This document shows positions 43,901-55,900 of a DNA stretch of 64,000 nt, one piece after another. Under the pieces are notes generated by a model. That model had not been told where the DNA came from. It saw nothing but the letters and a program-made list of their open reading frames with translations, and searched no databases. Origin of the DNA: Nemopilema nomurai (Eukaryota > Cnidaria > Scyphozoa > Rhizostomeae > Rhizostomatidae); NCBI GenBank assembly GCA_003864495.1, contig ML133451.1:336000-399999 (forward strand), in the 5' to 3' direction. A program made the position numbers and the translations under genes. How positions within the stretch are numbered: the first letter of the stretch is position 1; every line of letters starts with the position of its first letter.

Positions 43901-46900
43901 TGCACCAGGATCCTATATTTTTTTTTGACATACAATCACACACAAATTCGTCTTGCAAAATGTCGAAATGGTCTGGAAAGGCAGAGCCGTAACTTTTTTA
44001 CAACACTCCTAAAGCAAAAACCTCTTTGAAATTTGGAACGCACACAATGCTAAAAAAAACTTGGAACTGTTTTTCATCCTCATCTTTCAGAGATATATTA
44101 AGGTGCGTTAGAAGGTATATTTACACTAGTTTCGTGTCAGTGGGCAAGCTGGGTGGTCACCTGCTTTACACTCCAATCATGGGCCCGTCCTTTAAGTCTC
44201 TCATCTGGTGACCTTTAAGAATGCAAACAGTTATGGTTTGGGGCCCCCGAGCTCTTTTACGATTTTTCATTCTTTATCCATGAATTTACAACTGTACAAC
44301 TGTATTTATATCCCCGACCAATATTCCTAAAGCCCTGATACGCTCTTTACAAGGCAAGAACTTCCAGGCCGTAGCTTATACGAGTGTGTCTAATTATCTC
44401 CTACAAATTTAGTGTTCTTTTTTTGGACCGCTATCATTCCGGGGCTTTGTTTGTGTGCGAACATTTGACATTCGTTAGCCCAATTTGAAGTTTCTTGTGT
44501 TCATGATTCGACATTGATTCTTATTAACTTATTTTATAGTAAATTGTTTTTCTGAAACCTTCCATTATGGCTCAGTTTTAGTGATATCAAATTGAGCACG
44601 GGTACATATGGTCAACTGCTTGCAAACATGGAGTGCCAAACTGGGTGCTACCCCGTTACGAAGTCATATTTGAAGACAGTGAAAGTTCTTCTTGATGCAA
44701 AAGACGTCTTCACTTCCCCTCAAGGGTTTCAACTAATTGCGGCAAACGTAGTGTTCATTATCAAGGAAATATTTTCCAGTGTTTTGTCTTGGCGATTTTC
44801 TTTGTACACCGATAAAGATGAAGTCGGTAAGTGTTAAAAAGACTTTGAATCGATCCACTTTGATGCATTTTGGATGACAGTATATGATGATGATGACACA
44901 GCAAAACTTCGACTAGCTAGTAGGTGATCGACTTGAAACGAGGGGTGATATCCGTAAGCTATTTACCAAGATGCATTTAAACTGCCATTCTATCCTTAGA
45001 ATTTTATTTTAGCTCAGCTATATTATACTGTTTGTTGAAGTTTTACACAAAGTCTTGTATTTTTATTAGCTTTTGCATTTATCTGTCACGTGGTCACAGG
45101 CCTTGTTCTACTTAGAATCTTGTTTTGCCCTTTTAGTTGAGCTCACGCTGGAGTTGTTTTACAAGCTACTAGCCCAACAAGAAGCCCATTCATTGCAGTC
45201 TACAAAGTATGTTTAATTGTCACTAGTTTCTATTATCCAACAAACTGTCTTGATGACTAAGGATTCTCGAAATATATCTAAATCCTAAGGATTTTGCGAG
45301 AACAAAAGTTAAAGGAAGGTGCTGATAATGTCTACTCCTTTCAATGTGTCTCAGGTCATCTATGGAGTCTTCTAGCATTTTGCTTCAGAGGTCGTCTTGG
45401 CGATTCTGTTTCGCAAACTTCGCCAATTTCGCCTCAGCGTTTCCACAGAGAACTCTGATCCAAGCGTAATGTTGTTGTTCTTACAGTGTGCAATTGTTGT
45501 TGCTCCATTTGGATGCCGTCTGCAACACGTTTTCTCACTATTTTCACGTATTTAGGCTATGTGTAAGATTCAGATAAGATTCACACTGACATTTCGCTGG
45601 CATTTCTTATTGATTGATTGGTGCCTGGCCTTGCAGTAGTGCCGCTTCATGGCCATCATTTATCCATCCAAGGTCGAGAAAGCAAATTTGATAGATACTC
45701 ATTTTGATTATGGTGCGAGAGTTTGAAAATGTTCATGAGCACAAAGTATGCCTGTTTATTAACAATAGGACAGACAAATTGGCATGAATTGTGAAATTGA
45801 AGCTGTAAGAAACTTTTCCCGATTGAACTCCATGCATCTCGGCAAATGGAGTTAAGGATACTCTTGTTTGTTCCATACTATTGGTGAGAATTAGTTGAAA
45901 AATCAATCTCTAAGCTTGGATGTGTTGAGATCGCTGGTACAAAAATGTCAGTTAGCGATTTAATTTGAACGATATTTTCAGGTTTATAGGCACTTCTCTT
46001 TTTGTTTATTTTTTGCTAGCATTTCCTCTTTAAGATTCCCAACAGCTATCAATGCTCTTCTGTGTGATGGAATCCTCAACGGGGAAGCTGGAGACACCCT
46101 TCTTGCAATACTAAACGTTGGAGTTGACTTTCTTAATCAACAGTCATATGATGCGAGGTTTGTTTTATCAGCCTTCCTTCTATTACCAATTTTCTTCTCG
46201 TGCTAACAATCTCAATTTTAGTTCAATGATTTGCACTTCCTTGTTTAAAAATTTCGTGTATTGTGGCCTCTTGACTTTCCAGCTTTCTTATTGATTTCTT
46301 TTCAATAAGTGATTTTTATTGCAGTGCAAACGTCTCTTCTGTTCAGATCGTGAAGCTGGGCCTGGCTGTCCTTGACAGACTTCTCAGCAGTAAAAAGGTT
46401 CGATTCCCATTTGTCATTTGTACCTTTGGCCAGCCATTTTGTCAGTATTTAATTCATTCATAACATATTGCTGTTGCAGTTGTCTTTGAAGCAAGTTTAG
46501 TTGTAAATTTTTCCTCTGTCACATGCAATATCCGTCTCATTTTGGGGTTAGTATTTCTCTCGGAGTTTGTTACATTTACTCTTTTTATTTCTTTCGACAT
46601 TTGCTTTCAGCAGCCAGACTTGAGTGTCCTGGAAAGGAAAATTTGTGCTACTTGGGCAACGTCGCATGAGAGTCAGTTTCTTCAGAGTGGTGGTAATTCT
46701 CATTTTACGGTTTTTATCTTCTTTTGTTTAGTGAGGACTCATTTCACAAAGACGTTGTCAGCGTTTCCTCGTTCGATTCTAACCCTGCTTTTTTAGTTAC
46801 TCATTCAAGGCGGTTTTTGATTGTAAGGGAATTTTTATGGTACTGGTCAGCTATTTTTCAAGTCAAGATTCTCCTTCCCAACTATCAAGCACTAAACCAG

Positions 46901-49900
46901 AGACGAAATCATGAGATGTAATTTCAGACTTGAAGACAGTTTGGAAAGTAGATTGGAAAATATGCCTTTTGATCTAATTTTGAAAAGGTCGATTTTTCTG
47001 TTTCTTAGAATCTTCATGGATATCTAATGTTGCGAAGTACATTTTTCACGAAGACGATCCAAAACTTGCAACTCTCGCCATAGTCGTCCTCCAGCGTGTG
47101 TGCTCGGTACGTATCTTGTCTATATTTTTATTAACGCATAACTTTCGTAAAATTTGTTTAGAATTCACCGGTAGGGTCCTCTAAAATAGAATCCACCAAT
47201 TATCTCCAACGTTTTCCGTCACAGTTTTTTATCTTCCTTCTTTTAGTTTGCATTTACCCAATGTTTGATTTTATCTTTTTCTGTTCGCTCATACCAATTA
47301 TTTACGCTATTTCAGAATTATTCGGGAAACCTTTTTCTTCTAGAATATCTAATTATATTTTTTTCATGCTGCAGTTTTTATTAGTGCGAATTGTGCTTAT
47401 TTCGCCTTCTCCTTCTATGAAAACAGTAAATGCATAATTGTCAAGGGATACCTCTCATGCAGTGATCCCTACATTTGATAAGAGACGCATCCACATCTCT
47501 ACCCTTAGATAAACTCAGTTTCCATCGTTGCATGCTTTGGCTCAGATGCGTTTGCCCTTCGAAGAGCCATTGTTTCCTGCTTGGACAGCAGCACCAAGCC
47601 GATCCGACTGAAGGTGGCCATTCTCGAATTCCTTACCCGTGCCGTTGAAGCGCAGCCTGGCTTGCTCGAGCTTTTTGTTAATCACCAACACCAATCTGCT
47701 CAAGGCTCTGCAAAGGTATTTGCTGCTTTATTTCTCCGCTGATGCTGAGTAGGATCGTGTTCTTCTGTTGGGGATCTTTTCCATTATATCAGGCCTGCTG
47801 TTCCGGCTGCTTTTTATGAGTGCTTAATTTTCAATTTTCTCTAGACGAAGAAGGCGATTGGGAGGCCTAGCTGCTTGCCTGCTGTCCTCAAGTTTCTTGG
47901 CAAAAAGGTAGGTCCCACTTTCCATCTGCCCTCATCCTGCCACACATTTGTGACTTGATTCTGCTAGTATTTAGGGCTTGTTTGTCTCATCGATTAAGTG
48001 CTCAGATTTAAGTTATTGTTTATTCGACTTTAGTCGCAGACATTCCCGGGCGCACTGCGGGTCGCTGCTCTGGGTTTTCTGCATGCACTTTGGATGAGCA
48101 GAATGGATCCGGTTCTGTCCATTCTTCGGAATACGTGAGTATGCAGCATATTCAAGCGAAAAGTGGCCAATGCTTCCAACCGGTTAAACACTTGAGTGGG
48201 TTTTTACAGTTAGATGATATCTTATGTGATCTCACTTCTTTATATACACACCTTGAGATACACTGCCTTCTCATTGAATGTTTTGTCTTGAATGTTCGAT
48301 ATGCATTTTACTTGAACCGACTATAGATCTAACGATCCACTGAAGTCGATCATTCATAATTAGGTAGTGAAATTGCATTGCCCTGTGTTTTAAGACTTGC
48401 TATGTTAACTATGGAACGAAATTTGTTTCTAGCGATGACTTTTGGAGCTGCCTTGTCACAAGTGTTACAGTAACTGAGAATGAAAAAGCAGTTAGTACCT
48501 TCTAACTTTCTATAATTTACTACAGCTTTCCCCGACAATGTTTTACCTTCGTTATACAAAATTACTCTAATGTGATATTTAGTGTTCTAAACGCATTTCT
48601 TGTGATTATGGTCAGTCTTAGGATTTTTGATAAGCTTTGAAGAGACAAGCATTTGCTTATGCAAAGCCTAAAGTGAAATTAAACCGCTTTTTTCTTGACT
48701 TTAGCTATCGATGGAAGAAGTGCAATTCTTAACCATTTTGCTGAAGCTTCTTGCAATGGAGTCTTATTGTATTTCAGAGTGGGTGCATTAATTTTTCTTC
48801 TTTGAATATTATTTCTGTTTTTAGTTGATATGAACAGTGGCGTCCACTGATTCTGTTTATTCTTTATTGTATCTTTTTCGTTAAGAATCATGTGACATTA
48901 TTCTTGTGCATTCTAGTTCTGGTGCTGCTAGTTCGGATCTGCAAGGCGCCGTTGGCAGTTTGCGAAGTCACAATGTTCACAAGACTATAAAGCATGTGAG
49001 TTTATGAAAAATGAATCTAGCACGCCAAAGAGAATAACTTGTTCTTTTGTGTTCAGTAATGGTTTTCCTATATGATTTCATCATTGCGCATATGTCTAGA
49101 CGCAACGTATTTTAGCGTCCCAAAGTTCATTGGTGTTCATTCGAGTCATCATAAAATATTCCAGGATACTTACAAGGCCCACGTTCTAGAATTGTATTTC
49201 ACGCCTTTAAACCTCTGACTCGTTTAAAGCGATGTTGCTTTAAGTTGGTAAAAGTGCTGCTTAGAAACCATCGACAGCTTTTTGCAGTGTCGTTTTGTCT
49301 GACTAGTTTTCTCTGACTTTTCTTTTCTTTTGCATAATTGAAAGATTTGAGAAATTTTCGAGATCGCTGATGATTTTCCTATTTTCCATATTAAGGTTTT
49401 GGAGGAATGTTCTTTAATTGATGGAAAGCAAAAGGAGAGAACTATAGTTGCTGCATGCTCTTTGATCCGATCATGGACAGAATTTGCAATGGTCACTTCA
49501 TCAAATAAAGTATGTGAACTTTTTTTCATCTGTTTTTCCATTCTGATTTAGCAACTTTTTTACCTGACTGTGGTAAAATCAGCCAAGTACTATATTATGT
49601 AGTACCTCTAATCTAAGACTGAGTGAATGCTTTTCTTCAATATCCCTACCGGAATTCCTTCTAATTTTTCTAGCAAAACTCTTTTTAAACTAGACAACAA
49701 AGGACAAACAGAGTGACGAGAAAAGGATACAACATTTCTCAGAGATGCTGTCGATTTTTGCAAGTGAAGTAAGCAAAGCTCTTCTTCGAACTTTCTTAAT
49801 ACTTTGATGATAAATCCTTTTATCAATTGCATGTTTTGTTTTTGCAATTGTATATTTTGAAAGTGTTTTTATGTCTTTCTTACAAAACAGGAATGTTTAT

Positions 49901-52900
49901 TCATTTCTTGTGCAGATGTTTTTATAATATTTCCAAAATTTATGTCGATAATCAAAGTTTGCAAACACAGTCCTATGATCGAGTCTTAAATGTCCCTTTT
50001 AAGGTCGAAAGAAAGGTATCCGAGGAACTGTCATTAACTCTTATGGTTCTTGCAAGACAATGGTCCGGGTAAGGTTTTCCTTTTCAAGTAGTTATATCCG
50101 CACTGGAATTAACGTCTAATTCTAATCTTAATTTTTCCTTTGTCTTTGGCCAACATTAGCCTTACCTTCACCAAGTTTAATACTCATCCATCTTCATTTT
50201 TCTACTCATTCCATTTCTTCCCAACTGACAGTTTATATTGCATCCACTGGATTACATATTGCATCCATTGTACTCTTGGTTTCTGTATCATCTACAATTA
50301 TTTAGCCGATTTAACTTGATTGCAACTTGGATTTCGCGGACTTAGCATCATCAAATGACTGGAAGCAAAATGCAGGCTTTACATCCATACAAAAATTGCT
50401 TAGTGTGATAATGTCTTTTTTTATTTCTTGATACCTACCAATTGTTTAATTTCATGTTGAACTTTAGTGTTCCATTGTGCATCTTGTCATATTAATAAGC
50501 GCCTTTAAACATTTTTAAAACATTCTACCGATTCTTCTCTCTAGGTTGTTGTCAAATGTTGCCCATCTGGAAAATGAATTAATTACGCTAATTGAGAAGG
50601 TTTGCAGTGAAGGTGACAGGTCTCTCTCTGCCATACAGAGCCATTTGTTTTCAGCGCTCCTCTTTCTTTCAAGCCAATTCACTGGTACGTTTTCCTCCGT
50701 CTTTATAAATTTGTTCAAAATTTTTCTTCTTGATATGTAGGCAAGACGCGTTGCAATTTGAAGCAAGCTGTCTGTTTGACTCTTTTAACACGTCATTTTG
50801 AGTTGGTGTGCGATGAACCTGATTGTTATCTTTATGTTAGATGGGCTGTTCTCAAAGAATGTAAGATTTTTTTGACTGCTGGGCTGAAATTTTCGCGAAG
50901 CTGGAATGGGGGCCCGAGCCATAGTTTCACCCTTGCCCCCTTTTCCTCCCAAAAGGAAATGGGCCCCCAATATCAATGCTCTAATCCAGAAACAGATACA
51001 CTCCCCTTTGATCACTGTTGCTGAATTGTCTAAGAAAGGCTATTCATCGATCTATTCTCCTGTATATTGCTATCCTGGTTACTTGATTCAACGTAGAGCA
51101 CTTTAATGAAAGTTGTGATTCTACACACCTTTAGAGAATGCGGATCTTGTGTACAGAAGATGGCTCTCCTTTTTACCACTGGTCTGCAAAATCATTCAAG
51201 ATCTATCTATGGAAGTTATCTCTTGCCAACAAACTGTATGCTTTAAGGTATGCCTCCATCTTCTTATCTTCAAAGAAGCGATCGTGGTCCAATATTTGCT
51301 CTAGGTCATTTGATCAAAAATCCATTGCCTTTATTTGCAGCGCCTCAATCCAGCTGCCTATGCTTTTTTATCTTTCGGTTAAGCGAAAATCATCAAACCT
51401 CCAACTCTAATCCTAAAATGATCTAAACAAGTTTATAAACGCCTGTGTTTTTCTGACCACAGTTTTGTTTTTGATGGACTTGTAAAGGTACTTAAATGTA
51501 ATGGTGCTCAGTTTAAAGATCAATAATTTGTTTTCTGTTTTAGAGACTTCTATTGATGATAAATTTGATCTCTATCGCATCTCGACGATTCAAGGAAAGT
51601 ACGCAGCTGCTCCATATTTTCGAGGAATACTCCATTTTTCATCAATTGACGAGTGTGTTGGGAAACATCAAAAAGGTTTATCAACAGTTTCTCGCATGTC
51701 TATGTTCATTTTTTGATAAAAACGTCCGTCAATACGTCTCGAAATGCCAATTGAAATTTTCAAGCTGCGATTTAACTAGGTCCGTAAAGAGAGTTTAACA
51801 ACTGCGAAGTTATCTGTTTAATGTAATGAGGTGTTCCCACGTGTCACAAAATCAGATCATTTTTATTTTATAACTTCAGTTTGTTCAAAGACTTTGCCCT
51901 GCTCGAAATTAAACAATCAATCCGATCCTTTAGAACGAACTTGATCGATTTTAATACAAATGTCTTTCTTCAGGAGCAATGCTACGACGACCTTATCAAT
52001 GCCATTTTTTCGCTGGCCCTTGTTTTTGCCAGGGATTCAAAGGTATCATTTTTCTTCCTAGTAAAGCATTCTTTTTAATATAGAATTATCGATATTTTAT
52101 AAAATCTTAATTCACAATAGCAAGAAAAAGCGGAACTAGTTTTTGCATACTTTTTCGTCCGACACTTCTCAGAGTCTGCAAACGTCGGAAAATAACTTAC
52201 TTCAAGTAAGCAAAAACTAGTTCCGCTTATTCTTGCTACTGTTAAGTTTTTGTACTGTAAAGCAGTTGTTTGCTTAATTCTCTTCTTAGAATACATTTAT
52301 TGGGTATTCTATCCAAGCAGCTCTTCAAGTGCAATCTTGCTTGTACATCTTCTTCAAGTGCAATCTTCTTTGCGTGATACCTATGCAGTATCCTTTTGGT
52401 TCACTGATAGGTTACCATGCACTTTACAATTCATTTGATTTGTTTCCCGACTTCGTAATCATTTCTGAAATTCAGAATCCCCCTTTTGATATCTTTACAA
52501 AGGCGAATCGTCTCTCTGCCTCGCGATTTTTTGTATGATTTTAAGAGCTTTGACGCTCTTTGAATGACAAATTTTGAATGAGCATTAGCGATGACTTGCT
52601 GAGCAGAATGCCACTTGATGGATTGTACGGGGTTAAGTCGCTCATATTTCATAATGGGTGACTATGTTGCCATTTTTCAGTTCGAATGATAACTTATAAC
52701 TTTCAAGACAGATCGACTGATTTTATTTGGGTTTGACCATGAAAAACATGGGTGTCTGGTCCACAAGCAACTAACCCCACTTTTTCTATTTTTAACATCT
52801 CCACGCTCAGTTCTGGCTTTTGTTTCTAGTTGGTGGACATCATCTTGCAGAACAATTTTTTAAGGTTCTTGGTCGTTAATTGGAACTGGAGTCCCAGTTC

Positions 52901-55900
52901 TTCGCCAAATGGAAGTCACACAGAATGCGAGGTGGGCCTAAATGGGCTACAGGTCTTTTTCTTAGTATGCCCCGTTTTGTAATAGACTGTGAAGTAATGA
53001 TTAACGGTATTTTTCTGTATTACTCTACTCTAGGAAATTTCATTCTGTTCTTTTGTAACTTTTAGAAATATTGTTGATCTAACAGTGTGATGAATATTTC
53101 CTGACCTACAATTTCGATCAAACTTTTTATTTCTTCACTCCTGGGGTAGGCAGCAAAGTCTAACTTTATGTGTCATTTCGTTTGTGCCTAAAACCTTTCA
53201 TGCAGCTGATTAAGATGTATAGCGAAGCATCTATCGTGTCTTTTTTAGCACTGGACTACAGCTCTCGCTTTGGTGACCATTTTGCTTAGAACATCGTCTC
53301 ACCGTGTGCTGGATGGCGCTTTGTCATTTACCGCTGCTAACAGGGGAAGAATAATTGAAGTAGGTGTCGCATATGGGTTCTAACCTCTCATAACTGATAG
53401 CATAACAGGGTCTGTATTGATATTTCACAGAAAGCAACAACTGTTGCCACTTTGAGTTGCCAAATATGAGACAACAGTCCATACCTTTTTTGTTATACCT
53501 CATCCTTTTTGTTGTACCTCATCCTTTTTGTTGTACCTCATCCTTTTTGTTGTACCTCATCCTTTTTGTTGTACCTCATCCTTTTTGTTGTACCTCATCT
53601 TTTTTGTTCTCTGTCACCTTTTTTGTTCTCCCTCACCTTTTTGTTCTCCCTCATATTTTTTGTTCTCCCTCATCTTTTTTTTCTCCCTCATCTTTTTGTT
53701 GTACCTCACCTTTTTTGTTCTCCCTCATCTCTTTTGTTCTCCCTCATCTTTTTGTTGTACCTCATCTTTTTTGTTCTCCTTCATCTTTTTGTTGTACCTC
53801 ATCTTTTTGCTGTACCTCATCTTTTTGTTGTACCTCACCTTTTTTGTTCTCCCTCATCTTTTTTGTTCTCCCTCATCTTTTTTGTTCTCCCTCACCTTTT
53901 TTGTTCTCCCTCACTTTTTTGTTCTCCCTCATATTTTTTGTTCTCCCTCATCTTTTTTTTCTCCCCAATCTTTTTGCTGTACCTCATCTTTTTGTTGTAC
54001 CTCACCTTTTTTGTTCTCCCTCATCTTTTTTGTTCTCCCTCATCTTTTTGTTGTACCTCATCTTTTTTGTTCTCCCTCATCTTTTTTGTTCTCCCTCATC
54101 TTTTTTGTTCTCCCTCATCTTTTTTGTTCTCCCTCATCTTTTTGTTGTACCTCATCTTTTTGTTGTACCTCATCCTTTTTGTTGTACCTCATCTTTTCTG
54201 TTCTCCCTCATCTTTTTTGTTCTACCTCATCTTTTTTGTTCTCTGTCACCTTTTTTGTTCTCCATCATCTTTTTTGTTCTCCCTCATCTTTTTTGTTCTC
54301 TGTCACCTTTTTTGTTCTCCATCATCTTTTTTGTTCTCCCTCATCTTTTTGTTGTACCTCATCTTTGCTGTATTTTATCTTTCAATGCTTTTTCGTGAAA
54401 ACGTTTGTGTTGCGTATTTTAGGTGGCCTATTTCCATTATGTATTGCTTCTGTCTTTGTTAGCAATTTTACGGTGATAGTTTGCTGGTCAAGTCAATGCC
54501 TGGGCGTTTGTTTCTTTGAATTGACCAACCTTCAGTGAAATTTTCTTGTTGATTTCCAGGCGACAAAGCTAAATACTAGGATCAGGTCGGAGGCACTGTT
54601 GAAGGAATCGAGGGAGACGGCAAAGCTGTTCTTACAACTGTCGTATTCTTGGAGCAAATTAACTAGCATGGAGCCAGAACTTATGGAAACATTAAAGGTG
54701 AACACTAAACTTCCAAAGAATTGCTACTTCTACGAATCAAACGTCTTCATTAAATGTTCGTAATTTGTTCAAGAAGTTCTACCTTATGGCTGTTTTGCAA
54801 ATTTCTTTTTATTATCTATAAATATTAATATTTTTGTTGTCAGCTTCCAGTTTCAGTTTTTTTTAAATTTTACTATTTGGCCCTCCTATTCACAGCTCTG
54901 CACAGTCTCGTGGCTAAAATTAGAATGTTTTACAAATTCACACCCTTTTAATTGCGATTCTATTTCGATTCTAGTTTGAAGCAATGACGATGCTACATAC
55001 TAGTGTCTCTTTTCTCTCCCGCCCAAGGCTTTTACAACACATTGTCGAGGTAGTAGATTATTCATCTCATCCAGTTTATTTGTCTATAACGGGTTTTCGC
55101 GTAGCCCTGTTAGGGCACACCCGTTTAACTAAAGTGAAACAACCCTAAAACTGTTTGCCAACCATGCGGTATTTGGAATTCACTTCCACTTTAAGAATTA
55201 ACAAACGTCAGGACACGAGTGCAAAAGTAATATGAAAGTCAAATATCTATGTGAGCAATGGGAAAGTATTTTGATCTTCGTGTCCTAATTTTATTGTTAT
55301 TTTGCAACAGTGATAATTAATTGATGTGCAAATATTCAATTCGATTGTATTATTTCTTGTCATCTATTCTTTCTCCGTGAAAACTTAAGGACAGGGAGAC
55401 AACACAGACCTATTTGGAGAAGTCAAGAGTTCCCAGTCCTAATTTGTTGAGTGACAGTCGACGCGATCTCCAGTCAAGAGAGGATGCCTATTACAACTTA
55501 GATGAATCAGTAGGACTAGTCCAGGAAATGTACGTTGTATTTTATTCATCTGTGACCATTAAAGTTCTTTTGAGCCATTTATAAAGACGATTTTTGTAAA
55601 TTTTGATGTTTCAAATTCAGTTGAATCTAGGCAGGTCGGTTCTCAGTAAACTAGACACAATATTTAAAGTTATGCGGTTTCCTTTAGCATTTATGCCATG
55701 TTGGGGAATTTGGCAGGTCACAGAATGAGCCACTTGAGCTCAATGTACATGAAGTTCAATGCTGCTGTCGTAGATGTGACTTGCACAGCGTAAAAGCCAT
55801 CTTTATAACTACTTCTTCTAAGGAGCCCTCAGAGCTTTAGCAAAATATCTAAACATTTGCTTTGCGCTACAAAACTTCACAATAGCGAGAAATAGCGGAA

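Noticed and set aside
46380..46420. tRNA gene from a B-box-like GGTTCGATTCC
   Set aside because: No A box or pairing stems occur upstream. The word spans the end of a NUP188 exon and its donor.
50758..51024. NUP188 exon 43 extended as one open frame to 51024
   Set aside because: After about 50860 the residues (GGPSHSFTLAPFSSQ) show no similarity to NUP188 and the frame stops without a usable donor.
53457..54538. Three overlapping 313-336 residue frames rich in F, L, S, P and H
   Set aside because: All are readings of the pyrimidine minisatellite in NUP188 intron 47. Being open in all three forward frames is a repeat artefact.
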